Shown piece by piece: positions 1 to 11,279 of a DNA stretch of 64,000 bases (its first letter is position 1; each line of letters begins with the position of its first letter). This DNA comes from Planctomycetota bacterium (GTDB lineage: Bacteria > Planctomycetota > B15-G4): positions 124,001-188,000 of the forward strand of contig BQJR01000004.1 of NCBI GenBank assembly GCA_021604805.1, in the 5' to 3' direction. The notes beneath the pieces were generated by a model, which was not told the origin of the DNA, ran no database searches, and worked only from the letters and a program-made list of their open reading frames with translations. A program made the position numbers and the translations under genes.

Positions 1-990
1 GCGCTGCCCGGCATGGTGCGCGCGATGCGTCGCGCCTTGGTCGCGGCGGGCGCGGAGGTGCGCTTCGGCGTGCGGGTCGACGAGCTGCTCGTGGAGCGCG
101 ACGCCGTCGTCGGGCTGCGTTGCGGCGACGAACGCATCGATGCCGACGCCGTCGTGCTCGCCATCGGTCACTCCGCGCGCGACACCTACGACATGCTGAT
201 CGACAAGGGCGTGGCCATGACCGCGAAGCCCTTCCAGCTCGGCCTGCGCGTGGAGCACCCGCAAGAGTTCGTCGACCGGGCGCAGTACGGCGCGGCGTGT
301 GGACACCCGAACCTGCCCGTGGCCGAATACAGCCTCGTGTCGCGCAAGCCCGCCGGCGCGGGCGACGTGTATTCCTTCTGCATGTGCCCCGGCGGCGAGA
401 TCTTGCCGGCCACGCAACGCGCCGGCTTGCTGTGCGTGAACGGGGCCTCGCCGCGCGCGCGCGACGGGCGCTTCGCGAACAGCGGCGTCGTCATCACCGT
501 GCAACCGGGCGAGTTCGGTGACACGCCGCGTGGCGGTCTCGCGCTGCAGGAGCGACTCGAAGCGCGTGCCTTCCAGCTCGGCGGCAACGACTTCGGCGCG
601 CCCGGTCAACGCGTGGTCGACTTCCTCGCGAACCGCGTGAGCACGTCGCTCGGCCCGACGAGTTACCCGTTCGCCGTGCGCAGCGCGCCGCTCGCCGAGG
701 TCTTGCCCGACAACGCCGTCCCCGCGCTGCAAGCCGCACTGCGCGACTTCGACCGCAAGCTCCCCGGCTACGTTTGCGACGAAGCCATGCTCGTCGGGCC
801 CGAGAGTCGTAGCAGCGCGCCGCTGCGCATCGAGCGCGGCGACGATCACGCCTCGATCTCGCACGCTGGCCTCTATCCTGTGGGCGAAGGCGCAGGCTGG
901 GCCGGCGGCATCGTGTCAGCCGCGGTCGACGGGTTGCGCGCGGCGGAAGCGCTGGCCGTCAGCTTCCGCCCTGCGTCGAACGCGGGCTGA
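1..990 (+). CDS. FAD-dependent dehydrogenase (COG2509-like), 5' truncated
   Basis: The reading frame is open from base 1, so the N-terminus and the dinucleotide-binding glycine motif lie outside the window. About 329 residues remain. They show the second half of an NAD(P)/FAD-dependent oxidoreductase: a segment ending in VVLAIGHSARDTY, as in the FAD-binding fold of COG2509 proteins, then a catalytic insert with FCMCPGGEI, and a C-terminal GLYPVGEGAGWAGGI motif that normally closes the FAD site. Proteins of this family are soluble flavoproteins of unknown substrate. The gene ends 28 bases before the next gene on the same strand, so co-transcription is possible. The family is fairly secure; the function is not. 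Confidence 0.8.
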   Translation, partial: ALPGMVRAMRRALVAAGAEVRFGVRVDELLVERDAVVGLRCGDERIDADAVVLAIGHSARDTYDMLIDKGVAMTAKPFQLGLRVEHPQEFVDRAQYGAACGHPNLPVAEYSLVSRKPAGAGDVYSFCMCPGGEILPATQRAGLLCVNGASPRARDGRFANSGVVITVQPGEFGDTPRGGLALQERLEARAFQLGGNDFGAPGQRVVDFLANRVSTSLGPTSYPFAVRSAPLAEVLPDNAVPALQAALRDFDRKLPGYVCDEAMLVGPESRSSAPLRIERGDDHASISHAGLYPVGEGAGWAGGIVSAAVDGLRAAEALAVSFRPASNAG

Positions 991-1018
991 CCAACTCTCT
1001 CAGCGAGGTCGCGACCAA

Positions 1019-1900
1019 GTGAAGTCCAAGCTGCTCATCGTGCTCGAGACGGCCGCGCGACAGACCGTCGGCGACAAGGTGCTCACCTACGCCGCGGCGC
1101 TGGCCTTCTACACCGCGCTCTCGCTGCCGCCCTTGCTCGTGATCCTGCTCTGGGTGCTCGGTGGCATCAGCGACGACGCTTCGGAGCACCTGCGCTCCGA
1201 AGCCGAGCTGCTCATGGGTGGCGACGGCGCCGCCGCGATCGACTCGATCCTCGACAACGCCGAGAACCGCGTGGACCTCAGCGGCCTCTCGGGATTGATC
1301 AGCACACTCGCGCTGATCTTCGCTGCCACCGGCGTGTTCTCGCGCTTGCAAGCCGCGCTCAACGAGATCTGGGAGGTGCGCCCGAAAGGCGGCGTCGGCA
1401 TCTGGGTCTGGCTGCGCAAACGCATGCTCTCGCTGGGCCTGCTCGGCGTGGTGTCTTTCCTGATGTTGGTGTCACTCGCAGCGAGCACCTTCCTCGGGAT
1501 GCTCGACGTGTCCACCGGCGCCGGCCTGCTCGCCGCGAGCCTCAACACACTCTTCACCGTGGTCGTGTTCACCTTGCTCTTCGCGGCCGTGTACCGCTTG
1601 CTGCCCGACGTCGACATGCGCTGGAGCGACGTGTGGGGCGGCGCGCTGCTCACGGCCTGCCTGTTCGGAATAGGTAAGTGGTGCATCGGGGCGTACCTCT
1701 CGCACCGCGGCTTGGGCGGCCAATATGGTGTGGCGGGTTCCGCGATCGTGCTGCTCGTGTGGGTGTACTTCAGCGCGATCCTGGTGCTCGTCGGCGCGGA
1801 ACTCACGCAAGCGTGGTTGGCCGAGTCGGGACGTGTTCTCGAGCCCAACGAGCACGCCGAGCGCAAACCGCGGCACCCGACCGCAAGCGATGGCGACTGA
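1019..1900 (+). CDS. YihY/virulence factor BrkB family membrane protein
   Basis: A 293-residue inner-membrane protein with about six hydrophobic helices. Features of the YihY/BrkB family (once annotated as RNase BN) include an N-terminal YAAALAFYTALSLPP segment, a central FSRLQAALNEIWEV segment and a late YGVAGSAIVLLVWVYFSA helix. Its length is typical. Translation appears to start at a GTG, with a GAGG about ten bases upstream; no ATG gives full family coverage. The biological role of the family is unsettled (envelope or transport roles have been proposed). The C-terminal tail is short and charged. Confidence 0.88.
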   Translation: MKSKLLIVLETAARQTVGDKVLTYAAALAFYTALSLPPLLVILLWVLGGISDDASEHLRSEAELLMGGDGAAAIDSILDNAENRVDLSGLSGLISTLALIFAATGVFSRLQAALNEIWEVRPKGGVGIWVWLRKRMLSLGLLGVVSFLMLVSLAASTFLGMLDVSTGAGLLAASLNTLFTVVVFTLLFAAVYRLLPDVDMRWSDVWGGALLTACLFGIGKWCIGAYLSHRGLGGQYGVAGSAIVLLVWVYFSAILVLVGAELTQAWLAESGRVLEPNEHAERKPRHPTASDGD

Positions 1901-2070
1901 GCGCACGTCGCGACGGTCTGCGCTGAAGGCGTCACTGTCTCGACAACGCGAGATCGCAAGGGAGCTGCGGTCGAGCGGCGCGCCTCGCGCTGCCTGAAGC
2001 AGCCACGCCTCCACCGGGTTCCCCGGACGGAACGCCGTGAGGCGCGTCGCACTCACCGGAGATCTCGACC

Positions 2071-3756
2071 ATGCTGCTGCCCCCCACGCCTCTCGCGCGC
2101 ACTTCGCGTCTCGTTCGCCTCGCGCTGCTCGCCTCACTCGCTCTCGTGACACCGCTCGCCGCGCAGTCCGTGCTCCTCGAGCTCGAAGGTCTCGGCGCCG
2201 AGTCGCGCTTCGGCGCTGCAGTGAGCGACGCCGGCGACGTGGACGGCGACGGCGTGCCCGACGTGATCGTCGGCGCGGCCACGGACAGCACCGGCAGCTT
2301 CAAGGGCGGCGCCTTCTACGTGCACTCGGGCGCCGACGGCAGCTTGATCCACGCGCACCCCACCTCCGTGGCCTTCACGATCTTCGGTGCCGACGTGGCA
2401 AACCTCGGTGACCGCAACGGCGACGGCCGCGCCGACCTGCTCGTGGGTCAGTCCTTCGCGCGCGGCTCGGGAGAGGTGCACCTGTTCTCCGGCAGCGACA
2501 CCAGCTTGCTGTGGACCGTGCCGGGCCCGACCTTCGACGACACCTTCGGCACCTCGGTCGCCAATCTCGGCGACATCGATCGCGACGGCGTGCCCGACTT
2601 CGGCGTCGGCGCGATCTGGGACAAGGAGACGATCTGGTTCGCCGGCGCCGCGCGCGTGTACTCCGGCGCCGACCAGAGCCTGCTGCACGCCTGGTTCGGC
2701 GACGCGGGCGGCGACAACCTCGGCAACCAGGTGCGCGCCGCCGGCGACGTGAACGACGACGGCTACCCCGACGTGATCGCAGGCGCGTACGGCGCCAGCG
2801 CCAACGGCATCAACTCGGGCATGGCGCGCGTGTACTCGGGCCGAGACGGCAGCGTGCTCCACACCTGGCTCGGCCTCACAGCGGAAGACGAGTACGGCGC
2901 CGCCGTGAGCAGCGCGGGCGACGTGAACGCCGATGGTCACGACGACCTCATCGTGGGCGCGTACTTCGCCGACGTCGGGGGCGTGAACGGCGTGGGCACG
3001 GCGGAAGTGCGCTCGGGCGCCGACGGCAGCCTGTTGCACAAGTGGACCGGCGCGGCGGGCGGCGACTGGTTCGGCCTGGGCGTGACCGGCGTGGGCGACC
3101 AAGACGGTGACGGCCACGACGACGTGCTCGTCGGTGCGCCGCACTTCGACCCCGGCGACGGCCCCACCGGCGGCGCGATCCTCTACTCCGGCAAGACCGG
3201 CGCGCCGCTGCTGGTCCTCGAAGGCGACGCGCCGGGCGAGCAGTTCGGCCTGCGCGTGGCGCGCCTCGCCGACCTCGATGGCGACGGCCACCCCGAGTTC
3301 GCCGTCGGCTCACCCTACGCCGACACGAGCGTGACCGAGGGCGGTCGCGTGCGCGTGTTCTCCTACGACGGACCCAAAGGCCCTTGGGCGCAACTCGGCG
3401 GCGGACTCGCGGGCAGCACGCTGCCGGCGCGACTGCGCGGCTTCGGCAGCTTGGTCGGCGGCGAGCTCGCGGGCTTCGACCTCAACGGTGGCCCCTTCCA
3501 CGCACCTGCCTACATGCTCATGGGCTTCGCGGCGCTGAACGCCCCGTTCAAGCAAGGCGTGCTCGTGCCGAACCCGGGCCCCCCGAGCGTGCTCGTCACG
3601 ACCGACACCGACGGAACGGGGTCCCTCACGCTGCAAGCGCCCTGGCCGATGGGCCTGCCGAGTGACTTCGAGTTCTTCACGCAGGTGTGGTTCGAAGACG
3701 TCAACGGACCGAGCGGGTACGCGGCCAGCAACGCGGTGCGCGGGCGCACGCCTTAG
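2071..3756 (+). CDS. Secreted FG-GAP (integrin-alpha-like) repeat protein
   Basis: A 561-residue exported protein. Residues 1-32 form a signal peptide ending in LVTPLAAQS. Seven FG-GAP/VCBS units follow, each with a calcium-binding-type loop such as GDVDGDGVPDVIVGA, GDRNGDGRADLLVGQ and ADLDGDGHPEFAVGS, which should fold as a beta-propeller. Residues about 437-561 form a separate C-terminal domain with NAPFKQGVLVP and a YAASNAV end. The same domain ends three other secreted proteins here (28404, 36940 and 44541). Probably a cell-surface or secreted binding protein; ligand unknown. A stem-loop overlaps its stop codon. Confidence 0.85.
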   Translation: MLLPPTPLARTSRLVRLALLASLALVTPLAAQSVLLELEGLGAESRFGAAVSDAGDVDGDGVPDVIVGAATDSTGSFKGGAFYVHSGADGSLIHAHPTSVAFTIFGADVANLGDRNGDGRADLLVGQSFARGSGEVHLFSGSDTSLLWTVPGPTFDDTFGTSVANLGDIDRDGVPDFGVGAIWDKETIWFAGAARVYSGADQSLLHAWFGDAGGDNLGNQVRAAGDVNDDGYPDVIAGAYGASANGINSGMARVYSGRDGSVLHTWLGLTAEDEYGAAVSSAGDVNADGHDDLIVGAYFADVGGVNGVGTAEVRSGADGSLLHKWTGAAGGDWFGLGVTGVGDQDGDGHDDVLVGAPHFDPGDGPTGGAILYSGKTGAPLLVLEGDAPGEQFGLRVARLADLDGDGHPEFAVGSPYADTSVTEGGRVRVFSYDGPKGPWAQLGGGLAGSTLPARLRGFGSLVGGELAGFDLNGGPFHAPAYMLMGFAALNAPFKQGVLVPNPGPPSVLVTTDTDGTGSLTLQAPWPMGLPSDFEFFTQVWFEDVNGPSGYAASNAVRGRTP

Positions 3757-3765
3757 GGCGTGCGC
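3744..3765 (+). terminator. Hairpin at the convergent junction, overlapping the FG-GAP stop codon
   Basis: Nine-base perfect inverted repeat, GCGCACGCC (3744-3752) and GGCGTGCGC (3757-3765), with a TTAG loop that contains the TAG stop. It lies between convergent genes and could end transcription from either side. There is no T-tract. Confidence 0.55.
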
Positions 3766-3808
3766 AACCGTGCGCGGTGAGTGAGCGCCGCAGTCGAATC
3801 GTGCGCGA

Positions 3809-6595
<2,787 letters not shown>

Positions 6596-6676
6596 CCCGG
6601 TGGCGAGTGAAGTCGCCCACGAAGCCCCGAGCCTCGCGCGCGCTCTCTCCTCCTCACGCCATCTCGCGTGACCGGT

Positions 6677-7516
6677 TCATCGTCGGCCGAGGGTGAGGAC
6701 TTGAACCACCGAGAGGCCGGGAGCGCCGAGCGTGGTGTCGACGACATCGCGCACGCTCGAGAGCGCACCACGCCTTGCGGGGATGGCCAGCCCGAAGCCG
6801 GCATGCGGGTCATGCGCAGCGAAGCTCGGCGCAGCAGTCTCCGAGGCCGCCGAAGCCTGGAAGTTCAGATCGAGCTCCGCGTCGTTCCAGAACGTGGGCT
6901 TGTGACACGAGTCGCAACGGTTCACGAAACCCAACGCGAGGTGATCCGGGTTGTTCGCACGCGCGAGGTCGCTCGCGTGGCAGCTGATGCACTCGTTGTC
7001 CTGCGGCAGGAAGACGCCCACCTCCGCGCCCGGATGGCAACGTCGACACGACACCGAGGCGTGCACGCCCACGAGCGGGAAGCGCGTGCGGTCGTGCAAC
7101 GCGATCTGTCCCACGGGTTGCCAGGTGCTCTCGGTGTGGCACTCGTCGCAGCGTGAACCGAGCGTGCCCTTGTGCAGGTCTTCGTGACAGCCCATGCAGC
7201 CGCGCTCGGCGAAGGTCGTCACCGGGCCGCGGTCGTTGTGACAGCGCAGACACAGCGCTTGGTTGTGCGCGCCGTTGAGCGCCACGCCCGTGAGCGCTTC
7301 GTGGTCGAACTCGAAGTCGCTCACCAAGGTGTGCCAGTTCTCGGGCACATGGCAGGAGCGACAGTCGGCGGGGAAGCTCTCGTGCGGGATCACGGGCCCC
7401 AGTTGCGCCCACCAACCGTGACGCGGCCCGCCGCGCCCCACGTCGATGGCGAGGCAAGCGCCGAGCGCGGCCACCACGGCGAACATCGCGAGTTTGGCGG
7501 GCTTGGGTGCGGACAT
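6677..7516 (-). CDS. Heptaheme c-type cytochrome, N-terminally anchored
   Basis: A 279-residue protein with one N-terminal hydrophobic segment (about residues 6-20) and seven CXXCH motifs (CRSCH, CLRCH, CMGCH, CDECH, CRRCH, CISCH, CDSCH). The sequence CMGCHEDLHKG matches a unit repeated in the 23-heme protein upstream, so the two are related. ATG 7516 is chosen because a GAGG lies six bases before it; ATG 7522 is also in frame. It begins eight bases after the barrel gene ends. The last ~45 residues lack heme motifs and are poorly ordered. Likely a periplasmic electron carrier, on the inner membrane or feeding the barrel. Confidence 0.88.
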   Translation of the reverse strand: MSAPKPAKLAMFAVVAALGACLAIDVGRGGPRHGWWAQLGPVIPHESFPADCRSCHVPENWHTLVSDFEFDHEALTGVALNGAHNQALCLRCHNDRGPVTTFAERGCMGCHEDLHKGTLGSRCDECHTESTWQPVGQIALHDRTRFPLVGVHASVSCRRCHPGAEVGVFLPQDNECISCHASDLARANNPDHLALGFVNRCDSCHKPTFWNDAELDLNFQASAASETAAPSFAAHDPHAGFGLAIPARRGALSSVRDVVDTTLGAPGLSVVQVLTLGRR

Positions 7517-7524
7517 CGTCATCC

Positions 7525-9186
7525 TCAGAAGCGCTTCTGCAGGTACATGCTGGCGGCCCAGGACGTCTCTTCGTCCCAGCGACGGGCTTCCAGCGAGGCG
7601 CGCAGATCCCACTCATCGGCCAGGATCAGGTCGCGGCTCAAGCGCAGCGCGTGCTGGATGGTTTCGGCGAAGTCGGTGTCGTCGAAGTCGAGGTTCTCGT
7701 GGCGCGCGACGTCGTAGTTGAGGTTCCAGGCGCCGTCGTCCACGTCCCAGCCGTAGCCGAGCCGCGCGCCGAGGGCTTCGCTGAAGGCGCCGCGGGTCAG
7801 GAAGGCGCTGGCGTGCGCGTGGCCGTCGTCGCCGAGGAAGCGATCCACGTCCACGCCGGCTTCGAGATCGCCGCCGGAGTCGTCCTCGTCGGTCCACACG
7901 CCGGTGTTGATGAACGTGCGTGTGCGCGGCGAACTCTGCCACCAGTTGTCCCAGGACACGCGCTCGCGACGGTCGTCGGCGAGTTGCGCGGCGGTCACGG
8001 GCGGGAACTCGTCGCGCAGCAACTCGGGGTACTCGCTGTGCGTGAAGCTGAGCGCTTGGCCGCCGCCCTGGTCGTCGCGCCGCACGGCACTGGTGCGCAG
8101 ACGTGTGAGCTCGGGGCCGCTGCCTTTGTTCACGTCGTCGCCGCGGTACACGTCGATCCAGGCTGTGCTGAACACGGTCCAACCTTCGGCGGGCAACACT
8201 TGCACCTTGGCCACGATCAGGTCGCGGTCGGCGTCGCCGTCGTGCCACGTCTTCTGGTAACCCGTGGTGACGGTGAAGCGCTCCGACACATCCTGCGACC
8301 AGCGATACCAACCGGCCACTTGGAAGTCTTCGCCCGTGTGTTGATCGCGATCGGGTTCGGGCATGTAACCGATGCTCGCGCCCACGCTGTGGTTCGCGTC
8401 GAGGCGACGGCCAGCTTCGTAACCGTCGAGCACGCCGAACTCGGGCAGGCCGTGTTGCAGGAAGCGCCCGACCTGATGGCGTTGATCCTCGAAGCGCGTG
8501 CCGCCCCAGGTGTAAGACAAGCGATCGAGACGACCCTTGCCGCGGTCTTCACCATCGAAGTCGGGCAGGTCGGCGCGGCGCTGACTCAACTCGCCGTCGA
8601 ACTCGAGCACGCCGCCTTCGCCGAAGGGGTTCTCCCAGAACACGTCGAAGCCCGCGCGCGAGTAGGAGTCCGAGCGATCACTCTCGCTGTACCAGGTGCT
8701 GTCTTGCGAGAAGTAGAGGCGCCCCCCCATGCGCATCGGGCGTTCGGCGGGGTGCAGCACGTCTACGCCGGCGAGCAAGGGTTGGTCGGGCGTGAACTCG
8801 CTGTCTTCGTTGGCCCAGGGCGGGAGCTCGGGCAGCGCAGGCGCCGGCGCTTGCGGCACTTTGGCGAGACGCTCCAAGGGCAGCAACACGACACCGCGCG
8901 TGCCGACGGGCGGCAGCACGCCCGGGCCGATGAGTTCGAGTTCGGTGTTGCGCGCGGCGACACGTCGCACGAGGGCAGCCACGCTGTCGGCGCCGCGCGG
9001 GTAGAGCCACACGCTGTCGCCGACTTCCACGTGGTCGCGCTCGCCGCGGTCCACCACCACGAAGCGCCCGCGGTGCGCGATCACGCGCAAAGGCAACTCA
9101 CGGAAGGCCGCGTCCTGTGCGGCGGCACGCGTGCCGAAGGAGGTCAGCAGCAGCGCAGCCAGGAGCCAGCGTCGGGCGACGCTCAT
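7525..9186 (-). CDS. Predicted outer-membrane beta-barrel protein of the cytochrome locus
   Basis: A 553-residue protein with a clear signal peptide (MSVARRWLLAALLLTSFGTR, cleaved after about AAAQ). Residues about 25-110 form a small domain with HRGRFVVVDRGE and VGDSVWLYPRG, like an SH3-type or FlgT-C-like fold. From about residue 150 there are alternating amphipathic strands rich in aromatic and charged residues with D/E/R-rich turns, ending in SMYLQKRF. A terminal Phe is typical of outer-membrane barrels. About 400 residues would allow 18-22 strands. A strong GGAGGA precedes the ATG, and the ATGA overlap with the 23-heme gene implies translational coupling. No CXXCH is present. Porin partner for a cytochrome conduit is the best reading; sequence similarity to MtrB/OmbB families could not be tested. 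Confidence 0.72.
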   Translation of the reverse strand: MSVARRWLLAALLLTSFGTRAAAQDAAFRELPLRVIAHRGRFVVVDRGERDHVEVGDSVWLYPRGADSVAALVRRVAARNTELELIGPGVLPPVGTRGVVLLPLERLAKVPQAPAPALPELPPWANEDSEFTPDQPLLAGVDVLHPAERPMRMGGRLYFSQDSTWYSESDRSDSYSRAGFDVFWENPFGEGGVLEFDGELSQRRADLPDFDGEDRGKGRLDRLSYTWGGTRFEDQRHQVGRFLQHGLPEFGVLDGYEAGRRLDANHSVGASIGYMPEPDRDQHTGEDFQVAGWYRWSQDVSERFTVTTGYQKTWHDGDADRDLIVAKVQVLPAEGWTVFSTAWIDVYRGDDVNKGSGPELTRLRTSAVRRDDQGGGQALSFTHSEYPELLRDEFPPVTAAQLADDRRERVSWDNWWQSSPRTRTFINTGVWTDEDDSGGDLEAGVDVDRFLGDDGHAHASAFLTRGAFSEALGARLGYGWDVDDGAWNLNYDVARHENLDFDDTDFAETIQHALRLSRDLILADEWDLRASLEARRWDEETSWAASMYLQKRF

Positions 9187-11279
9187 CGTGACTCCTCCAA
9201 GCGCCGCAGCAGCAGCGCCTCGTCGAGCCCGTGACAGTCGACGCACTGCGTGTCGAGCGGCTTGTAGCGCACGATCTCGAGCGGTCCCCACGGCACCGAC
9301 TCGTGACACTCGGCACAGCTCACGTTTCGGTGTGCGTCGCCGAGCGGGAAGCGCGCGTCGCGATCGTGGTCGAAGCGCATGTCGAGGAAGCTGCGCGTGT
9401 TGCGATGGCAAGCCGCGCAGTCGGTCTCGCCGCGCTCCAGGAACTGCCCCGCGTGCGGATCGCTGTGACAGTCGGCGCAACTCGTGCCCAGCGCGTGGTC
9501 CCAGCTGCGTCCCTCGGGCGACGGTGTCGCGAGCGGCGCGTGGCAAGCGCTGCAGTCGAGCTCGGCGTGATGGCCTTCGAGCGGGTAGCCGGTCCACAGC
9601 GAGTGGTCGAAGCCGCGCGGCAGCACGCGGAAGGAACTCTCGGCGTGGCAGCGCGCGCAGTCGGCGCGGCCGTCCACGAAGGCCGGCAGCGAGGGCTGAT
9701 CGAAGGCGCCCGCGTGCGGATCCGCGTGGCAGGTGACGCAGCCCATGAAGTCGCCGAAGTGCTCGGCCACGCGCCCGAAGCTGCGCCCGGTGAAGTCGGG
9801 TTCGGCAGCGCGCGGGTGACAGCTCTCGCACTCACTCTGCGCGTGCGCGTCGCGGATGGCGAAGTCGGTGAAGGCCGCGTGGTCGAAGGCTTCGCGATCG
9901 ACGTCGTCGAAGTGTGTGGTGGCGTGGCAGCTCGCGCAGTCACCGGCGGCGGGTGTGCTCGGCACGGCCTGCGCGCTCACCGGCGCGAAGAAGGCGTCGA
10001 AGAAACCTTCGTGCGCATCGGTGTGACACTGCTCGCAGCGCTCTGCGGTGCCGCGGAACACGCGCGTGCCTTCGGGACCGTCGGCTGCGTGACAAGCTTC
10101 ACAGTCGAGCGCGGCGTGGCTGTCCGTGAGCGGCATGGCGAGCAGGTCGTGCGCCACGCTGTCGAAGGTGTGCGGCTCGAAACGATGACGGTCGTGGCAG
10201 TCGAGGCAGTCGGCGGCCTGCGCCACGGGCAGCGTGAACTGGCCCGCGTGCGGATCGTCGTGGCAGGCGGCGCAGGACTCGGCCGTGCGGCCCGGGTAGC
10301 GCTCGTCGAAGCTGCTCTCGGGTCCGCCGGCGTGACACTGCGCGCAGTCGAGCTCGTCGTGCGGGAGCGTGAGCGGGAAGCCCGACTGCGCGTGCTGCTC
10401 GGCGTCCACGCTCAAGCCGGGCTCGCGGAAGCTCTCGTGATCGGCACGGTGACAGTGCGCGCAGATCATGTCGCGCGAGGCTTCGGCGAGCCAAGCCGTG
10501 CCGGCCACGAAGCCGGGATGGTGTGGCGAGTCGTGACAGTCGGTGCAACTGCGTGCGCCCGACGCTCCACCGCGCGCGCCGAGGGCCTCGAGCGCGAACG
10601 GCGAGTCGACCTCATGACACGTGGCGCAGTCGAGCCCGCCGTGTCCACCCACGAGCGGCAACTGCGCGCCGTGATCGCGCGGCTCGAAGATGTCGAAGGC
10701 CGCTTGCCCGTGACAGGCGGTGCAGTCGAGCTGCATGGCGCCTTCGTGAGGGTCGTCGTGACAGCTCGCGCAGTCTTGTTGCAGACCGAGGTAGCGGAAC
10801 TCGCCAGGCGGCGGCAGCTCGGCCTCGGCGTGCTCGTGACACTCGGTGCAGTCGAGCTCCAGATGCGCGCCCGCCAGGTCGAAGCCGATCGACGCGTGGT
10901 CGAAAGCCTGCGGATCGGGCACGCCGGCCAACGCGAAACTCGATCGGTTCACCACCGCGAAGCCTTCGCCGTGGTGTTCGCTGTGGCAGAGCGCGCAGCG
11001 CGTGGCGCCGTCGTCGGGGAGCAGCATGCCGTGCAAGCCGCGGTCTTCGTCGAGGTGCGCGGCCACTTGCTGGTGACACTCGAGACAGGCGTCGGCCATC
11101 GTCTCGAACCAACCGCCGTGACAGGCCGAGCAATCGTTCATGCCGGCGAGCGCGGGATCGCTCTCGTGCACACGACTCAACGCGCCCGGCGCCGTGCGTT
11201 CGAACTCGGTGACGCCCACCACCAGCACGAGCCCCAAGCTGGCCAACGCGATCCAGAGTTTCGGGCGACGTGGCGTCAA
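9183..11279 (-). CDS. 23-heme c-type cytochrome
   Basis: A protein of about 698 residues with a hydrophobic N-terminal anchor (KLWIALASLGLVLVVGV) and twenty-three CXXCH motifs, about one per 30 residues. A recurrent unit CxxCH-x-(D/S)-(P/A)H-x-G-x-F appears six times (for example CAACHDDPHAGQF, CADCHSDPHAGQF), alternating with (E/A)LDC-x2-CH units. The chain therefore looks built by tandem duplication of a small multiheme module. The TTG at 11279 overlaps the stop of the upstream fusion gene (TTGA) and places the anchor directly at the N-terminus. An ATG at 11393 is possible but would add a charged extension inside the upstream gene. The extended heme wire is probably periplasmic or spans the envelope. 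Confidence 0.87.
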   Translation of the reverse strand: MTPRRPKLWIALASLGLVLVVGVTEFERTAPGALSRVHESDPALAGMNDCSACHGGWFETMADACLECHQQVAAHLDEDRGLHGMLLPDDGATRCALCHSEHHGEGFAVVNRSSFALAGVPDPQAFDHASIGFDLAGAHLELDCTECHEHAEAELPPPGEFRYLGLQQDCASCHDDPHEGAMQLDCTACHGQAAFDIFEPRDHGAQLPLVGGHGGLDCATCHEVDSPFALEALGARGGASGARSCTDCHDSPHHPGFVAGTAWLAEASRDMICAHCHRADHESFREPGLSVDAEQHAQSGFPLTLPHDELDCAQCHAGGPESSFDERYPGRTAESCAACHDDPHAGQFTLPVAQAADCLDCHDRHRFEPHTFDSVAHDLLAMPLTDSHAALDCEACHAADGPEGTRVFRGTAERCEQCHTDAHEGFFDAFFAPVSAQAVPSTPAAGDCASCHATTHFDDVDREAFDHAAFTDFAIRDAHAQSECESCHPRAAEPDFTGRSFGRVAEHFGDFMGCVTCHADPHAGAFDQPSLPAFVDGRADCARCHAESSFRVLPRGFDHSLWTGYPLEGHHAELDCSACHAPLATPSPEGRSWDHALGTSCADCHSDPHAGQFLERGETDCAACHRNTRSFLDMRFDHDRDARFPLGDAHRNVSCAECHESVPWGPLEIVRYKPLDTQCVDCHGLDEALLLRRLEESR

